From Rubrivivax sp. (lineage in GTDB: Bacteria > Pseudomonadota > Gammaproteobacteria > Burkholderiales > Burkholderiaceae_C), in assembly GCA_030653505.1 (NCBI GenBank), contig JAURZK010000109.1:1-64000 (forward strand): 64,000 bases of DNA, in the 5' to 3' direction. This document shows, in pieces, positions 1 to 8,863 of the stretch (position 1 is its first letter; each line of letters starts with the position of its first letter). The notes under the pieces are model-generated. The model searched no databases. It worked only from the letters and a program-made list of their open reading frames with translations, and was not told the DNA's origin. The position numbers were made by a program, and so were the translations under genes.

Positions 1-985
1 TGGGCGGGATGCCCAGGGTCAGCATCGGGATGAAGCTGGTCTGCGCACCGGCGTTGTTGGCGCTCTCGGGGCCGGCCACGCCGCGGATGTTGCCCTGGCC
101 GAAAGGCACTTCGCCCGGGCGCATCTTCATCTTCTTTTCGAGCGTGTAGGCGGCAAAGGACGAGAGCAATGCGCCGCCACCCGGCAGCACACCCAGGATG
201 GAACCCAGTGCGGTGCCGCGCAGCACGGCCGGGAAGCCGTCCAGGAAGTCCTGCTTGGTCGGCCAAAGGCCCTTCACGTCCTTGGTGAAGACCTCGCGCT
301 GCTCTTCCGGGCGGCCCAGGTTGGAGATGATCTCGCCAAAGCCGAAGACCCCCATCGCGATGGCCACGAAGCTGATGCCGTCGGTGAGCTCGGGCACGTC
401 GAAGCTGTACCGCGGCACGCCCGAGATGACGTCGGTGTTGATCTGCCCGAGCAAGAGGCCCAGGATGATCATCGCGATGGCCTTGACCAGCGATCCCGAG
501 GCCAGCACCACCGCGCCGATGAGGCCCAGCACCATCAGGCTGAAGTATTCGGCAGGGCCGAACTTGAAGGCCAGTTCGGTGAGCGGCGGCGCGAAGGCCG
601 CGACGATCAGCGTGGCCACGCTGCCGGCGAAAAAACTGCCCAGGCCGGCTGCGGCCAGGGCAGAACCGGCGCGGCCCTTGCGCGCCATCGCGTAACCGTC
701 GATGGCGGTCACCACCGAGGCACTTTCGCCCGGCACGTTGATCAGGATGGCGGTGGTGGATCCGCCGTACTGCGCGCCGTAGTAGATGCCGGCCAGCATG
801 ATGAGCGCCGGCGTGGCGTCCAGCGCGTAGATGCTGGGCAGCAGCATCGCGATGGTGGCCACCGGGCCCAGACCCGGCAGCACGCCGATGAGGGTGCCCA
901 GCAAGGCGCCGGCAAACGCGTAGAGCAGGTTCTGGAGCGTGAAGGCGACGCCGAGGCCGAGCGCGAGGTTGTCGAGTAGTTCCAT
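1..985 (-). CDS. tctA: Tripartite tricarboxylate transporter large permease TctA (C-terminal part truncated by window edge)
   Basis: Minus-strand translation from ATG at 985 (MELLDNLALGLGVAFTLQNLLYAFAGALLGTLIGVLPGLGPVATIAMLLP...) is typical TctA; frame open to position 1. Confidence 0.9.
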   Translation of the reverse strand, partial: MELLDNLALGLGVAFTLQNLLYAFAGALLGTLIGVLPGLGPVATIAMLLPSIYALDATPALIMLAGIYYGAQYGGSTTAILINVPGESASVVTAIDGYAMARKGRAGSALAAAGLGSFFAGSVATLIVAAFAPPLTELAFKFGPAEYFSLMVLGLIGAVVLASGSLVKAIAMIILGLLLGQINTDVISGVPRYSFDVPELTDGISFVAIAMGVFGFGEIISNLGRPEEQREVFTKDVKGLWPTKQDFLDGFPAVLRGTALGSILGVLPGGGALLSSFAAYTLEKKMKMRPGEVPFGQGNIRGVAGPESANNAGAQTSFIPMLTLGIPP

Positions 986-998
986 GTGATGCTCCGGC

Positions 999-1460
999 TC
1001 AGCCCAGGAAATCCGGCCACAGCGGGATGATCAGCCCCAGGCCCTTGATGAAGATGGCCCACGAACCGACCGTGAGAACGATGCAGTTGATCAACACTTC
1101 CTTGATGCGGAATTCGCCACTGGCCATGCTGCCGACGGCAATCAGCATCGGCAGCGCCGTGGCCATGCCGACGTGTGGGATCAGCAGACCAAAGAGCACG
1201 ACCGCCCCGAGGATGATGACGCCCTGCTTGAGCGGCCACGGGCCGATCTTGTCGCCGCCCAGGACCTCGAAGGTCAGCGCCTTGAAGAGGATGATGGCGC
1301 CGAGGATGGCCATGAGGACACCCAGCCCGAACGGGAAGTAGGCAGGCCCGGGTCGCGCCGAACTGCCGAAGCTGTAAGACGTGGCACCCCAGGCGAAGCC
1401 GACGCCCACGGCAATGAACATCAGGCCGGACCAGAAGTCCTTTTCGCTGCGTATCTTCAA
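999..1460 (-). CDS. tctB: Tripartite tricarboxylate transporter TctB family protein (start uncertain; ORF open to 1547)
   Basis: Small 4-TM protein directly upstream of tctA; LKIRSEKDFWSGLMFIAVGVGFAWGATSYSFGSSARPGPAYFPFGLG is TctB-like. Confidence 0.8.
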   Translation of the reverse strand: MKIRSEKDFWSGLMFIAVGVGFAWGATSYSFGSSARPGPAYFPFGLGVLMAILGAIILFKALTFEVLGGDKIGPWPLKQGVIILGAVVLFGLLIPHVGMATALPMLIAVGSMASGEFRIKEVLINCIVLTVGSWAIFIKGLGLIIPLWPDFLG

Positions 1461-1678
1461 ACCCAGTCTCCTCGTTTTCCGCGGCGGCGTGGCGCCCCTC
1501 GTGTGTGCCGACACCGTGCACAGGCCCCGACATGTCCCCATGAACAACGGGGCCGAGGGCCTTCTGCGGCGAGATTCTAGGGACGCAAGTCGCCATCCCC
1601 TGTGTGGTTTCCACGTAAGGCGCCTTCAGCCACGCCGTCGCTCGGCGGGCCTGCGACGGGACGCGCCGGTGCGGCCGC

Positions 1679-3571
1679 TCAGGCGTTCAGCGCGGGCGTG
1701 CTGCGCAGCACTTCTTCCAGCGTCGTCTGGCCCTCGGCGACCTTCATCGCGCCGGCCAGGCGCAGCGGGCGCATGCCGTCGCGCACCGCCTGCTTGCGCA
1801 GCGCGGTGGCGTCGAGGTCGGGGTGCACGGCGGCACGCGTGGCTTCGCTCATCAGCAGCAGTTCGTACAGGCCCGCGCGGCCGCGGTAGCCGGTGTGGCG
1901 GCACTCCAGGCAGCCCACAGCCTTGTAGGGCCGCACGCCACCCGACAGGCGCCAGGGCCGCACTGCTTCGTCCAGCGTCTCGCGGGTGATACTGTCGTCG
2001 CGCACCTTGCAGGCCGGGCACAGCGTGCGCGCCAGGCGCTGCGCCAGTACGCCGATGACGGTGGCGCTGATGAGGTAGCCCGGCACGCCCAGATCGGCCA
2101 GCCGCGTGACAGCGCCCACCGCATCGTTGGTGTGCAGGGTGCTGAAGACGAGGTGGCCGGTGAGCGCGGCCTGGATCGCCATCTCGGCCGTGGCCAGGTC
2201 GCGGATCTCGCCGACCATGATGATGTCCGGGTCCTGCCGCATCAGCGCGCGCAGGCCCTCGGTGAAGCCCATGTCGATGGCCGGCTGCACCTGCGTCTGG
2301 TTGAAGGCCGGCTCGATCATCTCGATCGGGTCTTCGATGGTGCAGACGTTGACTTCTTCGGTGGCCAGGCTCTTGAGCGTGCTGTAGAGCGTGGTCGTCT
2401 TGCCGCTGCCGGTGGGGCCGGTGACGAGGATGATGCCGTGGGGGCGCTTGATGAGCTCCTGCCACGCCTGCGCCTCGGTGGCGCCGAAGCCCAGCGCCGA
2501 CAGGCCCTTGATGGTCGCTTCGGGGTCGAAGATGCGCATCACCATCTTCTCGCCGAAGGCGGTGGGCAGCGTCGACAGGCGCATTTCCACTTCGCCGCCG
2601 GCGCCGTCCACACCGTCGGGGCGGCGCGTCTTGATGCGGCCGTCGAGTGGGCGGCGCTTTTCCACCACGTCCATGCGGCCCAGCAGCTTGATGCGCGATG
2701 TCATCGCGCTCATCACCGTCAGCGGCACCTGGTAGACGGTGTGCAGCACGCCGTCGATGCGGAAGCGGATGGCCCCCTTGTCGCGCCGCGGCTCGAGGTG
2801 GATGTCGCTGGCGCGCTGGTCGAATGCGTACTGCCACAGCCAGTCGACCACCTGCACCACGCCCTGGTCGTTGGCGTCCAGCGCCTTGCTGCTCTTGCCC
2901 AGTTCCACCAGCTGCTCGAAGCTGGCGGTGGCGGCGTTTTCGCCGCTCTTCTGCGCCGCACGCACGTTGCGCGCCAGGGCGTAGAACTCGGTGGTGTAGC
3001 GGCGCACGTCGTCGGGGTTGGCCACCACCAGGCGCACGTGGCGGCGCGTGTGGCTCTCGATCTCGGCCACCCAGCCGATGTCGAAGGGCTCGGCGGTGGC
3101 GATGGTCACTTCGCTGGGCGAGACGGTGACCGGCAAGGCACGGCGCAGCTCCGCGTACTGCACGCTCATCACGTCGGCGACACGGCCGACGTCGACACGC
3201 AGCGGGTCGATGCGCAGGTAGGGCAGCCCGCTGCGCTCGGCCAGCCATTCGGTGAGCGCCTCGGTGTCGAGAACCTTGCCGGTGTGCTGGTGCGACAGGC
3301 CCGCGGCACCGAGGCGCACCAGCGCGTGCAGGCTGGACGCACCGGCGCGGAAGCGCGCGCCCACGCGCTCGGCGTCCTCGGCGCTTATCCAGCCGTCGGC
3401 GTGCAGCCAGCCCAGCAGCTGCGGCCATTCGAGCCGGCCCTTGGGCGCCAGGCCCAGCGTCGGTGGCACCGAAGCCAGCACCGAGGGCCCGGCAGCGGTG
3501 GACGCTGCAGCATCGGCCGTCGCGGAAGCCGTGCGGGTGGTCGTGGGGGCGGCGGGCTTGGACCGGGTCAT
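1679..3571 (-). CDS. GspE/PulE/PilB family secretion/pilus ATPase
   Basis: Walker A GPTGSGKTTTLYSTLKSL, VGEIRDLATAEMAIQAALTGHLVFSTLHTNDA, CPAC/CLEC zinc motif; ATG at 3571. Confidence 0.9.
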   Translation of the reverse strand: MTRSKPAAPTTTRTASATADAAASTAAGPSVLASVPPTLGLAPKGRLEWPQLLGWLHADGWISAEDAERVGARFRAGASSLHALVRLGAAGLSHQHTGKVLDTEALTEWLAERSGLPYLRIDPLRVDVGRVADVMSVQYAELRRALPVTVSPSEVTIATAEPFDIGWVAEIESHTRRHVRLVVANPDDVRRYTTEFYALARNVRAAQKSGENAATASFEQLVELGKSSKALDANDQGVVQVVDWLWQYAFDQRASDIHLEPRRDKGAIRFRIDGVLHTVYQVPLTVMSAMTSRIKLLGRMDVVEKRRPLDGRIKTRRPDGVDGAGGEVEMRLSTLPTAFGEKMVMRIFDPEATIKGLSALGFGATEAQAWQELIKRPHGIILVTGPTGSGKTTTLYSTLKSLATEEVNVCTIEDPIEMIEPAFNQTQVQPAIDMGFTEGLRALMRQDPDIIMVGEIRDLATAEMAIQAALTGHLVFSTLHTNDAVGAVTRLADLGVPGYLISATVIGVLAQRLARTLCPACKVRDDSITRETLDEAVRPWRLSGGVRPYKAVGCLECRHTGYRGRAGLYELLLMSEATRAAVHPDLDATALRKQAVRDGMRPLRLAGAMKVAEGQTTLEEVLRSTPALNA

Positions 3572-3612
3572 GCGGCGTTGCTCGGGACAGGCGGGTGGGT
3601 GGGCACGGCCGT

Positions 3613-4410
3613 TCAGGCAGCGGACGCGGCGGGCAGATCCAGCGGCCGGTAAGGCCGCACCATGCGCAGCCACTTACGCGCCGGCAGCCCCAGGGCCCCG
3701 AACCGCGCTTCGATGAGCGCCGCGCGCGCCGCCAGGACCTCGCGCTCGGGCACCTCGACACCACGCCCGGCCACCACCACCGTGTTGCCTTCGCGCGTGG
3801 GGCGCAGGCTCCACACCTGATGGTTGCCGAACGCAGCGGCAATGCGACCGATGCTGCCATGGAAACTGGCGTGCCTGCCGAAGAGATTGACGCTCATCAG
3901 CCCCCCTTCTTCGAGCACCGCGCGACAGGCGGCGTAGAAATCTTCGCTGTCGAGCACCGGTGCGGCGGCCTCCTCGTCGTAGAGGTCGACGTGCAGCAGG
4001 CGCACGCTGGCGGGTTCGGCCTGCGCCAGCCAGTCGGCCGCATCGCCGCGAACCACCTCGGCCGCCGCGGGCAGGTGGAACCAGGCGGCATTGACATCGA
4101 TGACCTGCGGGTTGATCTCGACCACTGTGGTGGCCATCTTCAGCTGGGCCGTGGTGAAGCGTGTGATGGCCCCGGCGCCCAGCCCCAGCTGCACGGCCTG
4201 GCCTTCGCCCAGTTGCTCGCTGGGCAGCCACAGCAGGCTGGCGAGCATGCGCTGCACGTAGTCGATCTCCACCATCTGCGGCTTCCTGATGCGCATGCCG
4301 CCCTGGATCCAGATCGAGTCGAGGTGCAGGTAGCGCACGCCGTCGTGTTCCGACAGTGTCACCGCCGGCTGGCTGCGTGCGCGGGTCTTGCCTTTCGGCG
4401 GCGTCGTCAT
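3613..4410 (-). CDS. Spermidine synthase-like SAM-dependent methyltransferase-fold protein
   Basis: LGLGAGAITRFTTAQLKMATTVVEINPQVIDVNAAWF...VVRGDAADWL...LLHVDLYDEEA; start ATG 4410. Confidence 0.75.
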   Translation of the reverse strand: MTTPPKGKTRARSQPAVTLSEHDGVRYLHLDSIWIQGGMRIRKPQMVEIDYVQRMLASLLWLPSEQLGEGQAVQLGLGAGAITRFTTAQLKMATTVVEINPQVIDVNAAWFHLPAAAEVVRGDAADWLAQAEPASVRLLHVDLYDEEAAAPVLDSEDFYAACRAVLEEGGLMSVNLFGRHASFHGSIGRIAAAFGNHQVWSLRPTREGNTVVVAGRGVEVPEREVLAARAALIEARFGALGLPARKWLRMVRPYRPLDLPAASAA

Positions 4411-4913
4411 GGGTTCAACAATCCTGCTTGTTCGAAGGCGGCACGCCAGGCGCCCAGCTTGCGTTCGAAGGACCAGCTGGCGTTGGCCGGGCTGGTGGAT
4501 GGCAGGCGCAGCACGGGGTAGCCCAGAGCGGCGACATAGCGCATCGCACGCGCCGACTCGCCGCCGTTGTGCACCACCAGACGCAGCGCCGGGGCACGAC
4601 GGCGCAGGCCGGCGAGGTCGTTGACCTCGGCATCTTCGATGGCCTGGTCGAGGCTGCCCTGGCGCCGGCAGCTGGCGTAGATGTCCCACAGCCCCAGGCC
4701 GCGACGGCGGACCTGCGCCAGACGCTGGCGGTAGGGCAGCGCCACCAGGTCGACACCCCACAGCGCACCCAGCAGCGGCCAGAAGTGGTTGCGCGGGTGG
4801 CCGTAGTACTGCTGCGCCTGCAACGAGGCCACGCCGGGAAAGCTGCCCAGCACCAGCAGCCGCGTGCTGCGCGACAGCACCGGCGGCAGGCCGACCAGCC
4901 GCTCCCCGTTCAC
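4407..4913 (-). CDS. DNA-deoxyinosine (hypoxanthine) glycosylase, uracil-DNA glycosylase superfamily
   Basis: LLVLGSFPGVASLQAQQYYGHPRNHFWPLLGALWG...LPSTSPANASWSFERKLGAW; 4-bp overlap with next gene. Confidence 0.8.
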   Translation of the reverse strand: MNGERLVGLPPVLSRSTRLLVLGSFPGVASLQAQQYYGHPRNHFWPLLGALWGVDLVALPYRQRLAQVRRRGLGLWDIYASCRRQGSLDQAIEDAEVNDLAGLRRRAPALRLVVHNGGESARAMRYVAALGYPVLRLPSTSPANASWSFERKLGAWRAAFEQAGLLNP

Positions 4914-5734
4914 GCCAGCGCCGCCAGCCGCGGCAGCGCGGCGCGTGTGTTGACGCCGGTGATGCGCGCCGTCTCATCCACCGTCCAGCCGCGCAACGCG
5001 GCCAGCACGGCGCCGATGCGGGGCAGTTCGGCAGGCTCGTTGCGGCCCTGCGCCTGGCCTTCGCGCCGCGCCTCGGCGCTGCGGTACAGCCACTGCGGCG
5101 GGATGTCGGGCGCGTCGGTCTCCAGCACCAGGGCGGTCTCGGGCAGGGTCCGGGCCAGCTTGCGGATCTGCAATGCGCGTTCGTAGCTGAGCGTGCCGCC
5201 GAAGCCGAGCCTGAAGCCCAATGCGACGAAGGCCGCCGCCTGCACTGCGCTGCCGTTGAAGGCGTGGGCGATGCCGCCGGGCACGGTGCAACGCCGCAGC
5301 CCGGCCAGCAGGCCGTCGGCAGAGCGCCGCACGTGCAGGATGACGGGCAGGCCGGCATCACACGCCAGTTGCAGCTGGGCGCGGTAGAAGCGATCCTGGC
5401 GTGCGCGATCGGTGCCCTGAACGAAGTGGTCCAACCCGATCTCACCCACCGCCACCAGGCGCGGGTCGTCGCGGCGGGCCTGCAGCGCAGCGGCCAGGCG
5501 TTCCAGGTCGGCGTCTTCGGCGCGGTCAACGTACAAGGGATGGATGCCCAGCGCGTAGGCGGCGTCGTAGCGGTGCGCAAGCTCGCGCACAGCGTCGAAG
5601 TTCGCCACCGCCACCGCAGGCAGCACCAGGCCGCACACGCCCGCCGCGCGGGCACGCTGCACCACGTCGGCGCGGTCGGCGTCGAACTCGGCGGCGTCGA
5701 GATGGCAGTGGCTGTCGGTCCAGGTGGGGCCCAT
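4910..5734 (-). CDS. TatD family hydrolase/deoxyribonuclease
   Basis: MGPTWTDSHCHLDAAEFDADR...VAVGEIGLDHF...VILHVRRS...LVLETDAPDIPPQ. Confidence 0.9.
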   Translation of the reverse strand: MGPTWTDSHCHLDAAEFDADRADVVQRARAAGVCGLVLPAVAVANFDAVRELAHRYDAAYALGIHPLYVDRAEDADLERLAAALQARRDDPRLVAVGEIGLDHFVQGTDRARQDRFYRAQLQLACDAGLPVILHVRRSADGLLAGLRRCTVPGGIAHAFNGSAVQAAAFVALGFRLGFGGTLSYERALQIRKLARTLPETALVLETDAPDIPPQWLYRSAEARREGQAQGRNEPAELPRIGAVLAALRGWTVDETARITGVNTRAALPRLAALA

Positions 5735-5820
5735 GCCGCGATGATGCCCTGGCTGGGCAGGCGGCCGCTGCACCGCTGCCCGCAACGTGATACCGTGCTT
5801 TTCGCCATGCCCCGTACGCC

Positions 5821-6783
5821 ATGAAGAAGGCCCCGCTGTACAGCCGTTCCCCGCGCCGCGCCGCGCCGACGGCCGCGGAATCGCCTGCGGCTGCCGACGC
5901 CGCAGCCGGGCCCGCGCCGGCCGCGCAGCACGCAGCCGGCACCACACTCCGCAAGACGGGGGCGCGTGCCTCCCGGCTGAATGCCGCGTTGTGGGCCGCC
6001 GGGGGTGCCCTGCTCACGGCGGTGCTGATGCTCGGTCTGCTGCAGCTGCGCCCAGGACAGCGGCCCATTACCCAGGACGACATCGACACCGCCGTGCGGC
6101 AGTCGCTCGAGAAGGAACCCCTGCCCTCTGCCGCAGCCAAGGCCTACGAGGCCATATTGCCCTCGGTGGTGCGTGTCGTCGGCCTGATGGACGACAAGGA
6201 CGACGGCGAGGACAAGCCCGAACAGCGCGCGATGGAGCGCAGCCTGGGCACCGGCGTGGTGATCATCGACAACGGCACCATCCTCACCAACCTGCACGTG
6301 GTCACCGGTGCCAGGAAGATCCGCGTGCGCTTCGCCAACGGCCACGAGAGCGACGCCACGATGGTCGGCGCCCAGCCCGAGAACGACCTCGCCGTGCTGC
6401 GCGCCGAAAGCCTGCCCGACGACCTCGAAGCCGCCACCATGCGCAGCACGGGCGACCTGCGGCCGGGCGACCATGTCATCGCAGTCGGCCACCCCTTCGG
6501 CATCGGGCCTTCGGTGAGTTACGGCGTCGTCTCGGGGCTGAAGCGCCAGTTCCGTTCACCCGACGGCGACAAGCCGGACGAGAAGCCGCTGTCCAACCTG
6601 ATCCAGTTCGACGCCGCGGCCAATCCCGGCAACAGCGGCGGGCCGCTGGTCACGATGGACGGCCAGGTGGTGGGCGTCGTCACCGCGATCCTGAACCCGT
6701 CGGAACAGCGCACCTTCATCGGCATCGGCTTCGCGGTGCCGATCGAGAATGCCGCCAACGCCGCCGGCATGCCACCGTTCTGA
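5821..6783 (+). CDS. Membrane-anchored trypsin-like (S1C/Deg-type) serine protease without PDZ domain
   Basis: N-terminal TM segment; catalytic motifs TNLHVV, ENDLAVL, NPGNSGGPL. Confidence 0.85.
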   Translation: MKKAPLYSRSPRRAAPTAAESPAAADAAAGPAPAAQHAAGTTLRKTGARASRLNAALWAAGGALLTAVLMLGLLQLRPGQRPITQDDIDTAVRQSLEKEPLPSAAAKAYEAILPSVVRVVGLMDDKDDGEDKPEQRAMERSLGTGVVIIDNGTILTNLHVVTGARKIRVRFANGHESDATMVGAQPENDLAVLRAESLPDDLEAATMRSTGDLRPGDHVIAVGHPFGIGPSVSYGVVSGLKRQFRSPDGDKPDEKPLSNLIQFDAAANPGNSGGPLVTMDGQVVGVVTAILNPSEQRTFIGIGFAVPIENAANAAGMPPF

Positions 6784-6816
6784 TGCCGCCACCGCGCGAC
6801 CCCGAGGAAACCTTCC

Positions 6817-7800
6817 ATGTCCGAGCACGCCGAGTCCACCGCCACGCTGATGGAGCGCATCCTCTACGAGGTCAAGCGTGTCGTCGTCGGGCAGGACCGC
6901 TTCCTGGAACGTGTGCTGGTGGCCATGTTGGCGCAAGGCCACCTGCTGGTGGAAGGTGTGCCGGGGCTGGCCAAGACGCTGACCGTCAAGACACTCGCGC
7001 GCACCGTGCGCGGCAGCTTCAAGCGCATCCAGTTCACGCCCGACCTCGTGCCTTCCGACCTGGTCGGCACACGCATCTACAACCAGAAGAGCGGCGAGTT
7101 CGGCACCAGCCTGGGGCCCGTGTTCGCCAACCTGCTGCTCGCCGACGAGATCAACCGTGCACCGGCCAAGGTGCAGAGCGCGCTGCTCGAAGTGATGCAG
7201 GAACGCCAGGTGACGATCGCCGGTGAGACGCACAAGGTGCCCGACCCCTTCGTCGTCATGGCCACGCAGAACCCGATCGAGACCGAAGGCACGTATCCGT
7301 TGCCCGAGGCCCAGGTCGACCGCTTCATGATCAAGGTGCTGGTGGACTACCCCACCGACGAGGAAGAGTTCGTCATCGCCGAACGTGTCACCGGCGCACC
7401 GGTCGACATCAACGCCGTGGCCGACACGCACCAGCTGGCCGCGCTGCAGCGTGAATGCCGCGCCGTGTTCTGCGACCCCTCGCTGATGCAGTACGCGGTG
7501 AAGCTGGTGGGCGCGACGCGCCGGCCCGCGAAGTACGACATGGCCGATCTGGCCAAGTACCTCACCTACGGCTGCAGCCCGCGCGCCACCATCGGCCTCA
7601 TCGAGGGCGCCAAGGCGCTGGCGATGATGCGCGGCCGCAGGTACGTGCTGCCCGAGGACATGGTCGACCTCGTGCCGGACGTGTTCAGGCATCGGCTGGT
7701 GCTGAGCTACGAGGCGCTGGCCGAGAACGTCACACCCGATGCGCTGGTGCAGCGGCTGCTGAAGAAGCTGCCCCCACCCGACAAGCCCCTGCAGTCATGA
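6817..7800 (+). CDS. MoxR family AAA+ ATPase
   Basis: VVVGQDRFLERVLVAMLAQGHLLVEGVPGLAKTLTVKTLA...ADEINRAPAKVQSALLEVMQE...ATQNPIETEGTYPLPEAQ. Confidence 0.93.
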   Translation: MSEHAESTATLMERILYEVKRVVVGQDRFLERVLVAMLAQGHLLVEGVPGLAKTLTVKTLARTVRGSFKRIQFTPDLVPSDLVGTRIYNQKSGEFGTSLGPVFANLLLADEINRAPAKVQSALLEVMQERQVTIAGETHKVPDPFVVMATQNPIETEGTYPLPEAQVDRFMIKVLVDYPTDEEEFVIAERVTGAPVDINAVADTHQLAALQRECRAVFCDPSLMQYAVKLVGATRRPAKYDMADLAKYLTYGCSPRATIGLIEGAKALAMMRGRRYVLPEDMVDLVPDVFRHRLVLSYEALAENVTPDALVQRLLKKLPPPDKPLQS

Positions 7801-7895
7801 AGCCCCCAGGCTCACTTCGTTCGCCACCCTCCAGGGGGGCACTTGCTGCGGCGCGGCGGCGCCGGCGCCGCGCAAGACCTTGGTCAAAGGCCGAG
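7798..7895. repeat. REP-like intergenic repeat (betaproteobacterial GCCCCC...GGGGGGC dyad type), copy A
   Basis: agcccccaggctcacttcgttcgccaccctccaggggggcacttgctgcggcgcggcggcgccg; resembles the copy at 23998. Confidence 0.55.
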
Positions 7896-7900
7896 GCGCG

Positions 7901-8863
7901 ATGAGCGAGGCCGCAGCCCCACCCGACCAGCTGCTGCGCGAGCTGGAGTGGACGGTGATCCGCAAGCTCGACGGTCTGCTGCAGGGCGACTACCGCACGC
8001 TGTGGCGGGGTGCGGGTGTCGACCTCGCCGACCTGCGTGAGTACCAGGCCCACGACGACGTGCGCCACATCGACTGGAACGTCACCGCACGGCTGCAGCA
8101 ACCCTACGTGCGCCAGTTCCACGAAGACCGCGACATGAACGCCTGGTTCCTGCTCGACCTGTCGGGCAGCGTCGACTTCGGCAGCGCCGACACCACCAAG
8201 CTGAACGTTTCGGCGGGCTTCGTGGCCACGCTGGCGCGTGTCATCACGCGGCATGGCAACCGGGTCGGCGCCCTGCTCTACGGCAGCGCGGTCCACGGCA
8301 TGATGCCGCCGCGGGCCAGCCGGCTGCATGTGCTGGAACTGCTGCAGCGCATGCGCGCACCGCAGGTGAAGCAGCCGCCCGGCACCGCCACGGTGCTGGC
8401 CGACCTGCTGCAGGCCGCCGACGGCCTGATCAAGCGGCGTGGCCTGATCTTCGTGGTGTCCGACTTCATCAGCCAACCCGGCTGGGAAGATGCACTCGCA
8501 CGCCTGGCGCGCCGCCACGACGTCGTCGCGGTGCGCCTGTGGGATCCCCTGGAGATGGCGCTGCCCGACGTCGGCCTCATGACCCTGGAAGATGCCGAGA
8601 CCGGCGAGCAGGTCTTCGTCGACGGCTCCGACCCTGCCTTCCGCGAGCGCTACGCCGCCATCGCCGAGGAGCAGGAGCGTGTGCTGATGGACAGCCTGGC
8701 CCACAGCGGCGCCGACGTGCTGGAACTGGCCACCGACGACGACATGCTCGAGACCCTGATGCGCTTTGCCGATCTGCGCCGCCAGCGCGCGCGACTGAAG
8801 GTGCCGCTGCGCTTTCCTGCCACGCCGCGACGCGCCGCATTCATCTCGGAGGCCGCGCCATGA
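7901..8863 (+). CDS. DUF58 domain-containing protein
   Basis: GDYRTLWRGAGVDLADLREYQAHDDVRHIDWNVTARLQQPYVRQFHEDRDMNAWFLLDLSGSVDF; start MSEAAAPPDQ chosen over upstream in-frame ATG in the repeat. Confidence 0.9.
   Translation: MSEAAAPPDQLLRELEWTVIRKLDGLLQGDYRTLWRGAGVDLADLREYQAHDDVRHIDWNVTARLQQPYVRQFHEDRDMNAWFLLDLSGSVDFGSADTTKLNVSAGFVATLARVITRHGNRVGALLYGSAVHGMMPPRASRLHVLELLQRMRAPQVKQPPGTATVLADLLQAADGLIKRRGLIFVVSDFISQPGWEDALARLARRHDVVAVRLWDPLEMALPDVGLMTLEDAETGEQVFVDGSDPAFRERYAAIAEEQERVLMDSLAHSGADVLELATDDDMLETLMRFADLRRQRARLKVPLRFPATPRRAAFISEAAP

Noticed and set aside
1823-3652. 609-aa plus-strand ORF opposite gspE-like gene
   Set aside because: Shadow ORF antisense to a well-conserved ATPase.
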